From Alteromonas aestuariivivens (GTDB taxonomy: Bacteria; Pseudomonadota; Gammaproteobacteria; Enterobacterales; Alteromonadaceae): a DNA stretch of 64,000 nucleotides. Shown here one piece after another: positions 16,822 through 24,722 of the stretch. Each line of letters opens with the position of its first letter. Within the stretch, counting starts at the first letter, position 1. The notes beneath the pieces are model-generated. The model searched no databases and was not told where the DNA came from. It was given only the letters and a program-made list of their open reading frames with translations. The translations under genes and the position numbers were made by a program. The stretch is from the NCBI RefSeq assembly GCF_003367475.1, contig NZ_QRHA01000009.1:62001-126000 (forward strand), given 5' to 3'.

Positions 16822-16891
16822 CAGGTAGCTCAAATTGGTAGAGCATCGAACATTTACTTCGATTGTTGTGGGTTCAAGTCCCACCCTAAAA
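16819..16891 (+). ncRNA. tRNA-like sequence 3 (broken acceptor stem)
   Basis: D arm GCTC/GAGC (16828-16844), anticodon stem TCGAA/TTCGA with a 7-base loop CATTTAC, variable loop TTGTT, T arm GTGGG-TTCAAGT-CCCAC. Position 33 is A rather than the near-universal T. The acceptor stem keeps only AGG/CCT next to the core, and its 5' strand would overlap the 3' end of element 2. It cannot be a normal charged tRNA. Confidence 0.65.
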
Positions 16892-17086
16892 ACACATTGT
16901 AAAAGTACGTTAGTAAGTCGTTTTTGCCAATGACTGATGAGCGCTAAAGAGAAACGACTAGCAGCAAGTCGGATGCTCCCTGCTATTCAACGCTCCGGTG
17001 CCCTTGTCAGTGAAGCAATAAACCCTTGCTAACACCACTTAGCGACAAGACGTTGCAAAAGTGGATGGAATGATAAAAGGAAATTA
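16892..17086 (+). promoter_or_regulatory. Structured leader between the tRNA-like cluster and slipin
   Basis: Three predicted helices: AGTCGTTT/AAACGACT (16916-16923 with 16952-16959), TAGCAG/CTGCTA (16959-16964 with 16980-16985), and a nested hairpin CTTGTC-AGTG-AGCAA closed by TTGCT-CACT-GACAAG between 17003 and 17049. The last ends about 28 nt before the AAAAGGA ribosome site at 17076. These could control RNA processing, stability or translation of slipin. Confidence 0.5.
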
Positions 17087-18259
17087 ATGATGTTGAAAAA
17101 TAACCTAATGAGAAAAACAGTGACAGTCGCTGAAAATCAAAGAATGTTGTTGTTTAAAAATCAACAGCTGACTGACATCCTGCAGCCAGGAAAGCACAAA
17201 ATGTGGGATCTCAAAAATGAACTCGAATTTATAACCTTTGACATCAATGAACTGTACTTTTCTGAAAAAAATGCCGACAGACTTTATCGAAATAGTGAAA
17301 CCTTGCGTAACCATATTTCACACTGGAAATTGTCGAGCAACCAAGTCGGATTGCTATACGTAGATGATTTGCTACAAGGTATTGTTGCCCCAAGTGAACA
17401 TATCTACCTCTGGAAAGATGCCGGCGAATTAAGGTTGGAAACGCTCTCGATAGACGACAACCTGGCCGTCGACGAAAAACTGCTTTTCCTGATTAACCGA
17501 GCGGGAGCCAATAGTGCTTCAAGGTTGATTAGAAGTAGCCGTACTGTTGCAGTTAAGCCAATTGCTGATTTAGCGGTAGCAAAAGAACATGTTGGTCTGT
17601 TGTATGTGAATGGAAAATTCGTTCGCAGACTGGAGCCCGGTCAGCACGCCTTCTGGCAGTTCAATCACACGATTGAGGTAAAGGCATTTGATTGCAGAAC
17701 ACAGATGCTGGAGATTTCCGGACAGGAAATCCTGAGTAAGGACAGAGTGAGTCTCAGAATAAACCTGAGTGCAAGCATCAAAGTGCAGGACCCAGAGCTT
17801 GCCGCCCGCAGCGTTGATAAGGTGGATGACTATGTCTACAAAACCCTGCAGCTCGCGCTAAGAGAGGCCGTAGGCACTAAATCGCTAGACGATATCCTGC
17901 TGGATAAGTTGTACGTTAACGAAACGGTGAAAGAGTTAGTGTCGGGGCAACTTAACGACATAGGCATATCGCTGATAAATGTAGGCGTGAAGGACATCAT
18001 TTTGCCTGGCGAAATGAAGGCCATCCTGAATCAGGTGGTTGAAGCGCAAAAAGCCGCAGAAGCCAATGTGATTAAACGGCGGGAAGAAACTTCGGCTACC
18101 AGAAGTTTGCACAACACCGCCAAGGTGATGGAAAACAACCCTACCCTGATGCGCCTGAAAGAGCTCGAAGCGCTTGAAAAAGTGTCGGACAAAATAGGCA
18201 ACCTAACGGTATATGGTGGCCTCGAGGGTCTGATGAATGGCGTGGTGAAAATAGCATAA
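17087..18259 (+). CDS. Slipin (SPFH/Band 7 protein) of the RNA repair operon
   Basis: 390 residues, first structural gene of the sigma-54 operon. The C-terminal half (about residues 155-330) is a Band 7 domain, with VKDIILPGEMKAILNQVVEA and an Ala/Glu-rich helix (AEANVIKRREE) that forms oligomeric rings in this family. The N-terminal half appears to repeat an older version of the same fold (VGLLYVDDLLQGIV against VGLLYVNGKFVRRL). There is no obvious membrane helix, unlike most slipins, so it may be cytoplasmic or peripheral. Slipins recur beside rtcBA in several bacteria, but their role there is not established to my knowledge. The start is ATG 17087, with another ATG directly after it. Confidence 0.85.
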   Translation: MMLKNNLMRKTVTVAENQRMLLFKNQQLTDILQPGKHKMWDLKNELEFITFDINELYFSEKNADRLYRNSETLRNHISHWKLSSNQVGLLYVDDLLQGIVAPSEHIYLWKDAGELRLETLSIDDNLAVDEKLLFLINRAGANSASRLIRSSRTVAVKPIADLAVAKEHVGLLYVNGKFVRRLEPGQHAFWQFNHTIEVKAFDCRTQMLEISGQEILSKDRVSLRINLSASIKVQDPELAARSVDKVDDYVYKTLQLALREAVGTKSLDDILLDKLYVNETVKELVSGQLNDIGISLINVGVKDIILPGEMKAILNQVVEAQKAAEANVIKRREETSATRSLHNTAKVMENNPTLMRLKELEALEKVSDKIGNLTVYGGLEGLMNGVVKIA

Positions 18260-18291
18260 AAACCGCGTAGTTAAAAATTAGGAAGCGGGAA

Positions 18292-18320
18292 GGACTGCGA
18301 CGAAAAAGGTGTCGCAGTCC
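18292..18320 (+). promoter_or_regulatory. Hairpin between slipin and rtcB
   Basis: GGACTGCGAC (18292-18301) pairs perfectly with GTCGCAGTCC (18311-18320), loop of 9 nt. No T-tract follows, so it is more likely an RNA processing or stability element, or a partial attenuator, that sets the slipin to RtcB ratio. Confidence 0.6.
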
Positions 18321-18379
18321 GCCATTGAAATCTCGCAGAGATAAAACGAGCAAAACAAAAAGAAGTTAAGGAGTAAATA

Positions 18380-19606
18380 ATGTGTAGCAACTACAACGTT
18401 ATTGAAAGCGAAGGACGGGCAACCATTAAGGCGTGGACCAAGGGTGTCCCTTTCGAAGACAAGGCTCAGGAACAGTTAAATAACATCGCTAGTATGTCGC
18501 TGGTCCACTCTCATATTGCCGTTATGCCTGACGTACATATGGGCAAAGGGGCAACCATAGGCAGTGTTATCCCCTCTGTTGATGCGGTCATCCCTGCGGC
18601 AGTGGGTGTAGATATTGGATGCGGTATGGTGGCCACAAAAACCACCTTATCCGCCAGCCAGCTTCCAGATAACCTGTCAGGTATTAGAAGTGCTTTTGAA
18701 GCTGCTATCCCGCACGGAAGAAGCGCAAGGGCCAGGGGGGCACGGGATAAAGGTGCCTGGCATAACATTCCGGATGTAGTCGCCGTAGAGTGGAAGAAAC
18801 TTGAAGCCCGGTTTGAACGCATTTGTGAAAAGCACCCGGCAATCAGAAAGAGTAACCACGTAAACCATTTAGGTACGATGGGAACAGGCAACCACTTTCT
18901 TGAGCTGTGTTTAGATGAAAACAACGCAGTATGGATCATGCTGCATTCAGGCAGTCGCGGCGTGGGTAATCGTATTGGTACCTATTTTATAGAGCTGGCT
19001 AAAAAGGAAATGGAACGTCATCAGATAAATCTGCCTGATAGAGATTTGGCATACCTGGAAGAAGGCAGTGAGTATTTTGATGACTATGTTGAAGCGGTGG
19101 AATGGGCACAAGACTATGCCGCGAAAAACCGTGAGATCATGATGATTAATGCCATTGCCGCATTGAGAAAACAGATCCCCACGGCATTTTCAACGGCAGA
19201 ACTCGCTGTGAACTGCCACCATAACTACATTTCCCGAGAACGGCATTTTGGTAAAGACTGCTTTGTGACACGTAAAGGGGCTGTGCGGGCAGAGAAAGGT
19301 GAAATGGGGATCATTCCAGGCAGCATGGGGGCGCGTTCCTTCATCGTAAGAGGCCTGGGAAACCCTGAAAGTTTCAATAGCTGTAGCCATGGCGCCGGGC
19401 GAGTCATGTCACGGACGCAGGCGAAAAAGATCTACAACATAAAAGATCAGATTGAAGCGACTCAGGGCGTGGAATGCCGTAAGGATGAGTCAGTGATTGA
19501 TGAGATCCCACATGCTTATAAGGATATTGATAAAGTCATGGAAGCCCAGAAAGACCTGGTTGAAGTGGTTTATACCTTAAAGCAAGTGGTGTGTGTAAAG
19601 GGGTAA
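18380..19606 (+). CDS. rtcB: RtcB, RNA-splicing ligase
   Basis: 408 residues, the same length as E. coli RtcB. It joins RNA 2',3'-cyclic phosphate or 3'-phosphate ends to 5'-OH ends using GTP and Mn2+ through a guanylated histidine. The guanylated His is present as His337 in FNSCSHGAGR. Metal ligands are seen in AVGVDIGCGM (Cys81), LGTMGTGNHF, LHSGSRG and NCHHNY. It is preceded by a GTTAAGGAG ribosome site at about 18364. Rna substrates are likely tRNA or rRNA broken by ribotoxins. Its stop lies 3 nt before rtcA, so the two are tightly coupled. Confidence 0.98.
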   Translation: MCSNYNVIESEGRATIKAWTKGVPFEDKAQEQLNNIASMSLVHSHIAVMPDVHMGKGATIGSVIPSVDAVIPAAVGVDIGCGMVATKTTLSASQLPDNLSGIRSAFEAAIPHGRSARARGARDKGAWHNIPDVVAVEWKKLEARFERICEKHPAIRKSNHVNHLGTMGTGNHFLELCLDENNAVWIMLHSGSRGVGNRIGTYFIELAKKEMERHQINLPDRDLAYLEEGSEYFDDYVEAVEWAQDYAAKNREIMMINAIAALRKQIPTAFSTAELAVNCHHNYISRERHFGKDCFVTRKGAVRAEKGEMGIIPGSMGARSFIVRGLGNPESFNSCSHGAGRVMSRTQAKKIYNIKDQIEATQGVECRKDESVIDEIPHAYKDIDKVMEAQKDLVEVVYTLKQVVCVKG

Positions 19607-19609
19607 ACA

Positions 19610-20647
19610 ATGACGTACTTACACATTGATGGTGCGCAAGGTGAAGGCGGCGGACAGGTGTTAAGGACAGCCTTAACCTTGTCCATCCTCACTAAGCAAC
19701 CTATTGAAATAGTAAACATACGTGCCAAACGCAAAAAGCCAGGGTTATTGCGTCAACACATCACCTCAGTGCTGGCCGCGCAAGCGATATGCGGCGCGAC
19801 CACAGAGGGTGTGGAGCTAGGTGCTGGGCGAATACGGTTTACACCCGGTGAGGTTGTACCGGGTGATTACCATTTCTCGATAGGAACGGCGGGTAGCACT
19901 GTACTGGTCTGCCAGACCATTTTACCAGTACTGGCATTGGCCAATGCCAGTTCAAGTGTGACCTTTGAAGGCGGCACACATAATGGCATGTCACCATCAC
20001 TGTGCTTTCTGGAGCAATCCTATTTGCCGCTGTTACAGAAGATGGGAATAGGATGTCAGGTTGAAAGGTCAGCTCTGGGGTTTTATCCCGCCGGTGGCGG
20101 CAAGTGGAAAATCCATATCACACCGGCCAAAGCGTTAAGTCGGATTGAGCTTACAGAAGCTGCCGACAACATTGCCGCAGCACCAGAAAACTGCCGGCTA
20201 CATGCTTTGGTCAGTCAGTTACCGCCTTCGATTGGCGAACGAGAAATAGAAACAGCAAGAGCCATATTGAACTGGAACGCTTCAAAAGGAGCAGTCACAG
20301 AGGTAGATTCACTCGGGCCAGGTAATAGCTTTCAGTTGAAAATTGAAAGTAAAACGCACACAAGCCTATTTGAAGTGGTCGGCGAACTGGGAGTTTCCGC
20401 AGAGCGGGTCGCCAAACGATGTGCTGGCCGCGTGAGAAAGTTTATTCATTCGCAAGCGGCAGTGGAGGAGCAACTGGCAGACCAATTACTCATTCCAATG
20501 GTGTTGGCTGGCGGCGGGACTTTCACCACCTCAAAACCGACACTGCACACAACCACCAACATCGAGATTATCCGACTATTTGTGGATATTAATATTGTAG
20601 AGAAACAAGTGAATGACGTGTGTTGGAAAATTACCCTCGGTGAATAA
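19610..20647 (+). CDS. rtcA: RtcA, RNA 3'-terminal phosphate cyclase
   Basis: 345 residues. It uses ATP to convert RNA 3'-phosphate ends to 2',3'-cyclic phosphate, supplying ends for RtcB. The nucleotidylated His is His313 in SKPTLHTTTN. The N-terminal GAQGEGGGQVLRTALTLS and EGGTHNGMSPS segments are typical of the family. It starts 3 nt after rtcB. The reading frame of the next gene could begin within its 3' end, but a better start for that gene lies after the rtcA stop. Confidence 0.97.
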   Translation: MTYLHIDGAQGEGGGQVLRTALTLSILTKQPIEIVNIRAKRKKPGLLRQHITSVLAAQAICGATTEGVELGAGRIRFTPGEVVPGDYHFSIGTAGSTVLVCQTILPVLALANASSSVTFEGGTHNGMSPSLCFLEQSYLPLLQKMGIGCQVERSALGFYPAGGGKWKIHITPAKALSRIELTEAADNIAAAPENCRLHALVSQLPPSIGEREIETARAILNWNASKGAVTEVDSLGPGNSFQLKIESKTHTSLFEVVGELGVSAERVAKRCAGRVRKFIHSQAAVEEQLADQLLIPMVLAGGGTFTTSKPTLHTTTNIEIIRLFVDINIVEKQVNDVCWKITLGE

Positions 20648-20666
20648 TTTAACGGAGCAGTACAAC

Positions 20667-21485
20667 ATGGAAAACAAACACGCACCGGACGCGATAGAGC
20701 CGGAAATAAGAGCAGAAATAATGAGGCGTATAACCGCAGCAGAGCAGGAACACAATGTAAAAATACTTTACGCCGTTGAATCAGGCAGTCGCGCCTGGGG
20801 ATTTGCCAGCCCCAACAGTGACTACGATGTGCGATTTATCTATGCGCATCCTAAAGACTGGTATTTAACTGTGAATGTGGAAGATAAGCGCGACGTCATC
20901 GAATACCCGATAGTAGATGAAATCGATATCAATGGTTGGGATATCAAAAAGGCCCTTAAGCTGTTTTGGAAATCCAACCCGGCTTTTATCGAATGGCTTC
21001 AGTCCCCTATCGTGTATGTTGATGATGGGCACTTTGCTGCACAAGCCCGAGAAATGATGCCGCGTGTAGCATCATCATATAAAGGCATATACCACTACCT
21101 GCATATGGCCAAAGGCAACTATCGTGAGTACTTAAAAAAGGACGTCGTACCGCTAAAAAAGTACTTTTATGTGTTACGACCATTGCTCGCCATCATATGG
21201 TTAGAGCGTTATGATAAACCGGCCCCCATAGAGTTTGACGTATTACGTAAATTGGTTGCGGATAACACATTGTTGGATAGTGCAATAACTGACCTTTTGG
21301 CGCGTAAGAAAGTGAGCCTTGAAAAGGAATACGCAAGTGCAGTGCCTGTGATAAACGATTTCATCGAATCAGAACTGAAACGCCACGAATCTTATGCCGC
21401 TAACACTACTGAGCGGGATGCTAACTTTGATGAACTGAACATCTTGTTTCAGTCGGTATTAGAAAGTAACCCACTCAGAGTGTAG
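20667..21485 (+). CDS. RlaP-type nucleotidyltransferase (RNA repair pathway polymerase beta family)
   Basis: 272 residues from ATG 20667, with GGAG 9 nt upstream; an in-frame ATG at 20613 inside rtcA lacks a ribosome site. The polymerase-beta-type site is clear: SGSRAWGF followed by SPNSDYDVRF, with Asp52 and Asp54 as metal ligands. An all-helical C-terminal half follows. Pfam names this group RlaP (RNA repair pathway DNA polymerase beta family) because it co-occurs with RNA ligases. It may add nucleotides to damaged RNA ends, for example CCA-less tRNA, before or after sealing, but the reaction is unproven. Last gene of the rtc operon. Confidence 0.88.
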   Translation: MENKHAPDAIEPEIRAEIMRRITAAEQEHNVKILYAVESGSRAWGFASPNSDYDVRFIYAHPKDWYLTVNVEDKRDVIEYPIVDEIDINGWDIKKALKLFWKSNPAFIEWLQSPIVYVDDGHFAAQAREMMPRVASSYKGIYHYLHMAKGNYREYLKKDVVPLKKYFYVLRPLLAIIWLERYDKPAPIEFDVLRKLVADNTLLDSAITDLLARKKVSLEKEYASAVPVINDFIESELKRHESYAANTTERDANFDELNILFQSVLESNPLRV

Positions 21486-21559
21486 GCTGACATCAACAGA
21501 CCAAAATCAGATCCGCATTTAAAGAAAAAAACATTTACAGTATTTACAACACAGAAATA

Positions 21560-21594
21560 CTGTATATATTTACACGTACTGTATAGGTATCGAG
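21560..21594 (+). promoter_or_regulatory. LexA (SOS) boxes upstream of recN
   Basis: CTGTATATATTTACAC at 21560-21575 differs from the CTGT-N8-ACAG consensus at one end base. A weaker CTGTATAGGTATCGAG follows at 21579-21594. They lie 7-42 nt before the recN start. Multiple LexA boxes before recN are known in E. coli. Confidence 0.7.
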
Positions 21595-21601
21595 TATTTA
21601 T

Positions 21602-23287
21602 ATGTTAGTCCATTTGTCCATAAAGAATTTTGCTGTGGTCAAACAACTGGCCATTGCGTTTGAACAGGGTATGACCGCAATCACTGGTGAAACCGGTGCC
21701 GGAAAGTCTATTGCCATTGATGCACTGAGCCTCTGCCTGGGTGAACGGGCTGACGCCAATTCGGTGCGTGGTGAAGCAAACAAAGCCGAGATCATCGCCC
21801 ACTTCAATCTTGAAGCCATTCCGGCCGCACGCAGGTTCCTGGATGAAATGGAGCTGACTTCCGAGGACGACGAAAACAGCTGTTTCATCCGCCGCATAAT
21901 CTCTAAAGAAGGCCGTTCAAAAGCGTTTATTAATGGTACACCTGTATCACTGCAGCAGCTGAAATCGTTTGGCCAGTATCTGTTGGCAATTCATGGCCAG
22001 AACACGCATCTGCAATTACTCAAGGAAGACCACCAACGCAACCTGATTGACGGCTACGCGAAACATTCAGACCTGATGGCCCAGGTTTCAGATAGCTTTA
22101 GGGACTGGCGTAACAAACAACAGGAACTGCAGTTTTTGCAGGAAGCCGCGCAGCAGCGAGCAGACAGACAACAGTTGCTGGCCTATCAGGTTGAGGAGCT
22201 GGACGATTTCGCTCTGGCGGATGGTGAGTTTTCTGAACTGGAAACTGAATTTCGCCGCTTGAGCAATGGCCAGTCATTGCTGGAACAGGCCCAGACCAGC
22301 TTTTATCACCTATACGAAAGCGATGAAGGAAATGCCCTTTCCGTTATCCAGAACAGCATAGAGCGGCTAAGTGAACTGGAAGCCCACGACGCAACACTCA
22401 GCCCAATTGTAGCGATGCTGAACGAGGCGTCCATACAGGTTGAGGAAGCAGCCCACGAATTACGCAGCTATTGCGACCATCTTGAAATTGATCCGCTTCG
22501 GTTACAGCAGGTGGAAAACCGATTCAGTAAGGCCATGGAACTCGCTCGCAAACACTCTGTCACACCAGAACAACTGTATTCCCATCACCAGCAGCTGGTA
22601 ACTGAATACCAGGGGCTGAATGAACAGGAAGGCAGGTTGGAAAATCTGATGTCGGAAGTTGATATAGCCAAACAGGCGTATCAACTGGCCGCACGGCAGT
22701 TGTCTGATTCCCGTACGCAAGTAGCGGAAAAACTGGCGAAAGCGATTGAAGAACAAATTCGTCAAATGAACCTGCCTCACGCCCAAATGCGCATACAGAT
22801 CACATTTAACGAAAACAAAGCACCGTCTGCCAAAGGTCAGGACGATATTCAGTTTTTGGTTTCGACCAATCCCGGCCAGGCCCAGGACAAACTCGACAAA
22901 GTGGTCTCGGGCGGTGAATTATCGAGAATCGGCCTTGCGGTGCAGGTTATTGCAAATGATCAATACGCAACCCCTACTATGATTTTTGACGAAATCGACA
23001 CCGGTATCAGTGGCCCCACAGCTTCAATTGTGGGTGGCTTGCTTCGCAGGCTGGGCAAGCGCACTCAGGTCATGTGTGTCACGCACCTACCTCAGGTTGC
23101 CGCTCAAGCGCATCATCAGTTGTTCGTAACCAAACTTACTGACGGCAACAGCACCGAAACGCACATGCTGGCTTTAACCGAACAGGATCGCGTAGATGAA
23201 CTGGCGAGACTGCTGGCAGGCGATAAAATTACTGACTCCGCACTCGCGAATGCAAGAGAGATGCTGAAAAGCTGCGAATCGAACTAA
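21602..23287 (+). CDS. recN: RecN, DNA repair ATPase
   Basis: 561 residues. An SMC-like protein that binds and tethers DNA ends during double-strand break repair. Walker A TGETGAGKS near residue 33, long coiled coils in the middle (about 155-365), signature VSGGELSR near 438, Walker B TMIFDEIDTGISG and the VCVTHLPQVAAQA H-loop. Complete at both ends. LexA-like boxes immediately upstream indicate SOS control. It is followed by bamE, a common gammaproteobacterial order. Confidence 0.97.
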   Translation: MLVHLSIKNFAVVKQLAIAFEQGMTAITGETGAGKSIAIDALSLCLGERADANSVRGEANKAEIIAHFNLEAIPAARRFLDEMELTSEDDENSCFIRRIISKEGRSKAFINGTPVSLQQLKSFGQYLLAIHGQNTHLQLLKEDHQRNLIDGYAKHSDLMAQVSDSFRDWRNKQQELQFLQEAAQQRADRQQLLAYQVEELDDFALADGEFSELETEFRRLSNGQSLLEQAQTSFYHLYESDEGNALSVIQNSIERLSELEAHDATLSPIVAMLNEASIQVEEAAHELRSYCDHLEIDPLRLQQVENRFSKAMELARKHSVTPEQLYSHHQQLVTEYQGLNEQEGRLENLMSEVDIAKQAYQLAARQLSDSRTQVAEKLAKAIEEQIRQMNLPHAQMRIQITFNENKAPSAKGQDDIQFLVSTNPGQAQDKLDKVVSGGELSRIGLAVQVIANDQYATPTMIFDEIDTGISGPTASIVGGLLRRLGKRTQVMCVTHLPQVAAQAHHQLFVTKLTDGNSTETHMLALTEQDRVDELARLLAGDKITDSALANAREMLKSCESN

Positions 23288-23405
23288 TAAGCGGTTGATT
23301 GGTCCTAGTTGACTAAGGTAGCATGCCATCGCGCATACAAAATTAATGTCAAAAGCTTTCCCATGTTTTTGGCAACCAACAAGCATTTACTGGAATCAAT
23401 CACCC

Positions 23406-23762
23406 ATGAAGTTGTATCAACTGTGTCTGCTGTGCGGACTGACCTTAACCACTGCCGCCTGCTCAAACTGGATTTATCGAATAGATGTGCCACAGGGTAA
23501 CTTTCTGGACCAGCAGGCAGTAGATAAACTGCGAATTGGTATGACCAAAGAACAGGTTATTTATGTATTGGGTCACCCGGTTGTGAATGACGCATTTGAC
23601 AAGGATACCTGGTACTACGTCTATGACATGAAACGCGGTATGAAAAACCGCGGTGAAGATTTTCAGAAACAGATGATCATCACTTTCGAAAACGAAAGGC
23701 TTGCAAAAATTGACGGCGACTTTGAACTTTCAGAAGACTTTAATACGCCACTTGATCAGTAA
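23406..23762 (+). CDS. bamE: BamE (SmpA/OmlA), outer membrane assembly lipoprotein
   Basis: 118 residues from ATG 23406; an upstream in-frame ATG at 23346 would bury the signal peptide. The lipobox is TTAAC (Cys19). SmpA/OmlA domain: DKLRIGMTKEQVIYVLGHP, then DTWYYVYDMKRG. It is a subunit of the BAM complex that inserts beta-barrels into the outer membrane. Placed 118 nt after recN, as in many gammaproteobacteria. The ribosome site is weak. Confidence 0.93.
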   Translation: MKLYQLCLLCGLTLTTAACSNWIYRIDVPQGNFLDQQAVDKLRIGMTKEQVIYVLGHPVVNDAFDKDTWYYVYDMKRGMKNRGEDFQKQMIITFENERLAKIDGDFELSEDFNTPLDQ

Positions 23763-23802
23763 GGCCGTTCTCGAGCCGAATACACTGAAATAGCTAATAA
23801 TT

Positions 23803-23835
23803 GGTTTGGATCGCCACCCCTTGGCGAACCAAACC
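23803..23835 (+). terminator. Hairpin after bamE
   Basis: GGTTTGGATCGCCA (23803-23816) pairs with TGGCGAACCAAACC (23822-23835): 14 bp with one mismatch and a 5-nt loop, 40 nt after the bamE stop. No strong T-tract, but the stem is long and stable. Confidence 0.6.
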
Positions 23836-23968
23836 ACCCCAAACGTACATATCGACTCAATCAACCAAATTACACCCTATAAATCAACAGCTTATACTTT
23901 TGGCATAATCACTGCTGAAATCCCCACACAAACTCAACTCACTTAATAAAGCTTTCAAGGAAATCAGA

Positions 23969-24643
23969 ATGAAAAAAGCAGTTCCATTCATGTTTGCAGC
24001 CAGTGTATTAACCATGTCGTTATCGGGTTGTGTGATCCACGTCGGAGGTGGTTACGAAGACAGAGAAGGAGCTGAGCTCAGCAGTGTTTTTGGGGGGATA
24101 GACGTAGACAGTGGAAACAGGGTTGGCAGCATCTCTACGGTCAACGGTGGTATTGAACTGGAAAATAATGTTACTGCAGAGATTCTCGACAGCGTAAACG
24201 GCGGGATAGAGATGGGTGAGAATGTCTTGATAGAAAGGGCCAGTGTAGTCAACGGCGATATCGAAGCCGGAAGAAATCTGGTCGTGGAAGGCTCACTGGT
24301 TACCGTGAACGGCGACATCCGCCTGGATGACAATGCACGCATTAACGGCAATATCGAAACTGTGAACGGAAACATTCAGGTTTTAAATGGAGAAATTCTC
24401 GACGACATTGTCACCTCAAACGGGGATATTCGAATAGAAGGTTCTTCCACCATTCATGGGGATATCGTTTTTCAGCGCTCCTCAAATGACAAATGGAATT
24501 GGGGCGAATCCACCCCCTCAGTTCTGTTTGTGGGACGAGACGTGAACTTACTGGGTAACATCATCATTCAACGGCCAGTTGAGCTTGAACTGGAAAACCC
24601 GGAAATGGGCTCAAAAGTGATCCACCGTTATTCACATCAATAG
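23969..24643 (+). CDS. Lipoprotein with VNGxI beta-solenoid repeats
   Basis: 224 residues with an AAGGA ribosome site. Signal and lipobox: MKKAVPFMFAASVLTMSLSGC (Cys21). The mature part repeats a VNGGI / VNGDI / VNGNI unit about every 18-20 residues, at least seven times, which suggests a right-handed beta-helix like bactofilin or DUF4097-type adhesin domains. It may form a rigid surface or periplasmic structure; the function is unknown. Stands alone between bamE and the convergent fimV. Confidence 0.7.
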   Translation: MKKAVPFMFAASVLTMSLSGCVIHVGGGYEDREGAELSSVFGGIDVDSGNRVGSISTVNGGIELENNVTAEILDSVNGGIEMGENVLIERASVVNGDIEAGRNLVVEGSLVTVNGDIRLDDNARINGNIETVNGNIQVLNGEILDDIVTSNGDIRIEGSSTIHGDIVFQRSSNDKWNWGESTPSVLFVGRDVNLLGNIIIQRPVELELENPEMGSKVIHRYSHQ

Positions 24644-24681
24644 GCTACAGGTCGATTCAATTTGACTTTGTGAAATGCATC

Positions 24682-24704
24682 GGCCAGCCGAATTCCGGCT
24701 GGCC
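24682..24704. terminator. Bidirectional hairpin terminator between convergent genes
   Basis: GGCCAGCCG (24682-24690) pairs perfectly with CGGCTGGCC (24696-24704), loop AATTC. Lies between the lipoprotein gene (+) and fimV (-). Confidence 0.65.
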
Positions 24705-24722
24705 TTGCTGTGTCCGAAAGTA

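Noticed and set aside
16476..16884. Minus-strand ORFs of 64 and 73 codons over the tRNA-like cluster
   Set aside because: They are the classic antisense reading of tRNA-type sequence and have no ribosome site.
16677..16891. Calling the three elements ordinary tRNA genes
   Set aside because: Anticodon loops of 6 or 8 nt in two, no U33 and a broken acceptor stem in the third, no encoded CCA, and location in an inducible leader.
16934..16959. Hammerhead ribozyme core (CTGATGA ... GAAAC)
   Set aside because: One outer stem pairs well, but the other two required stems cannot form.
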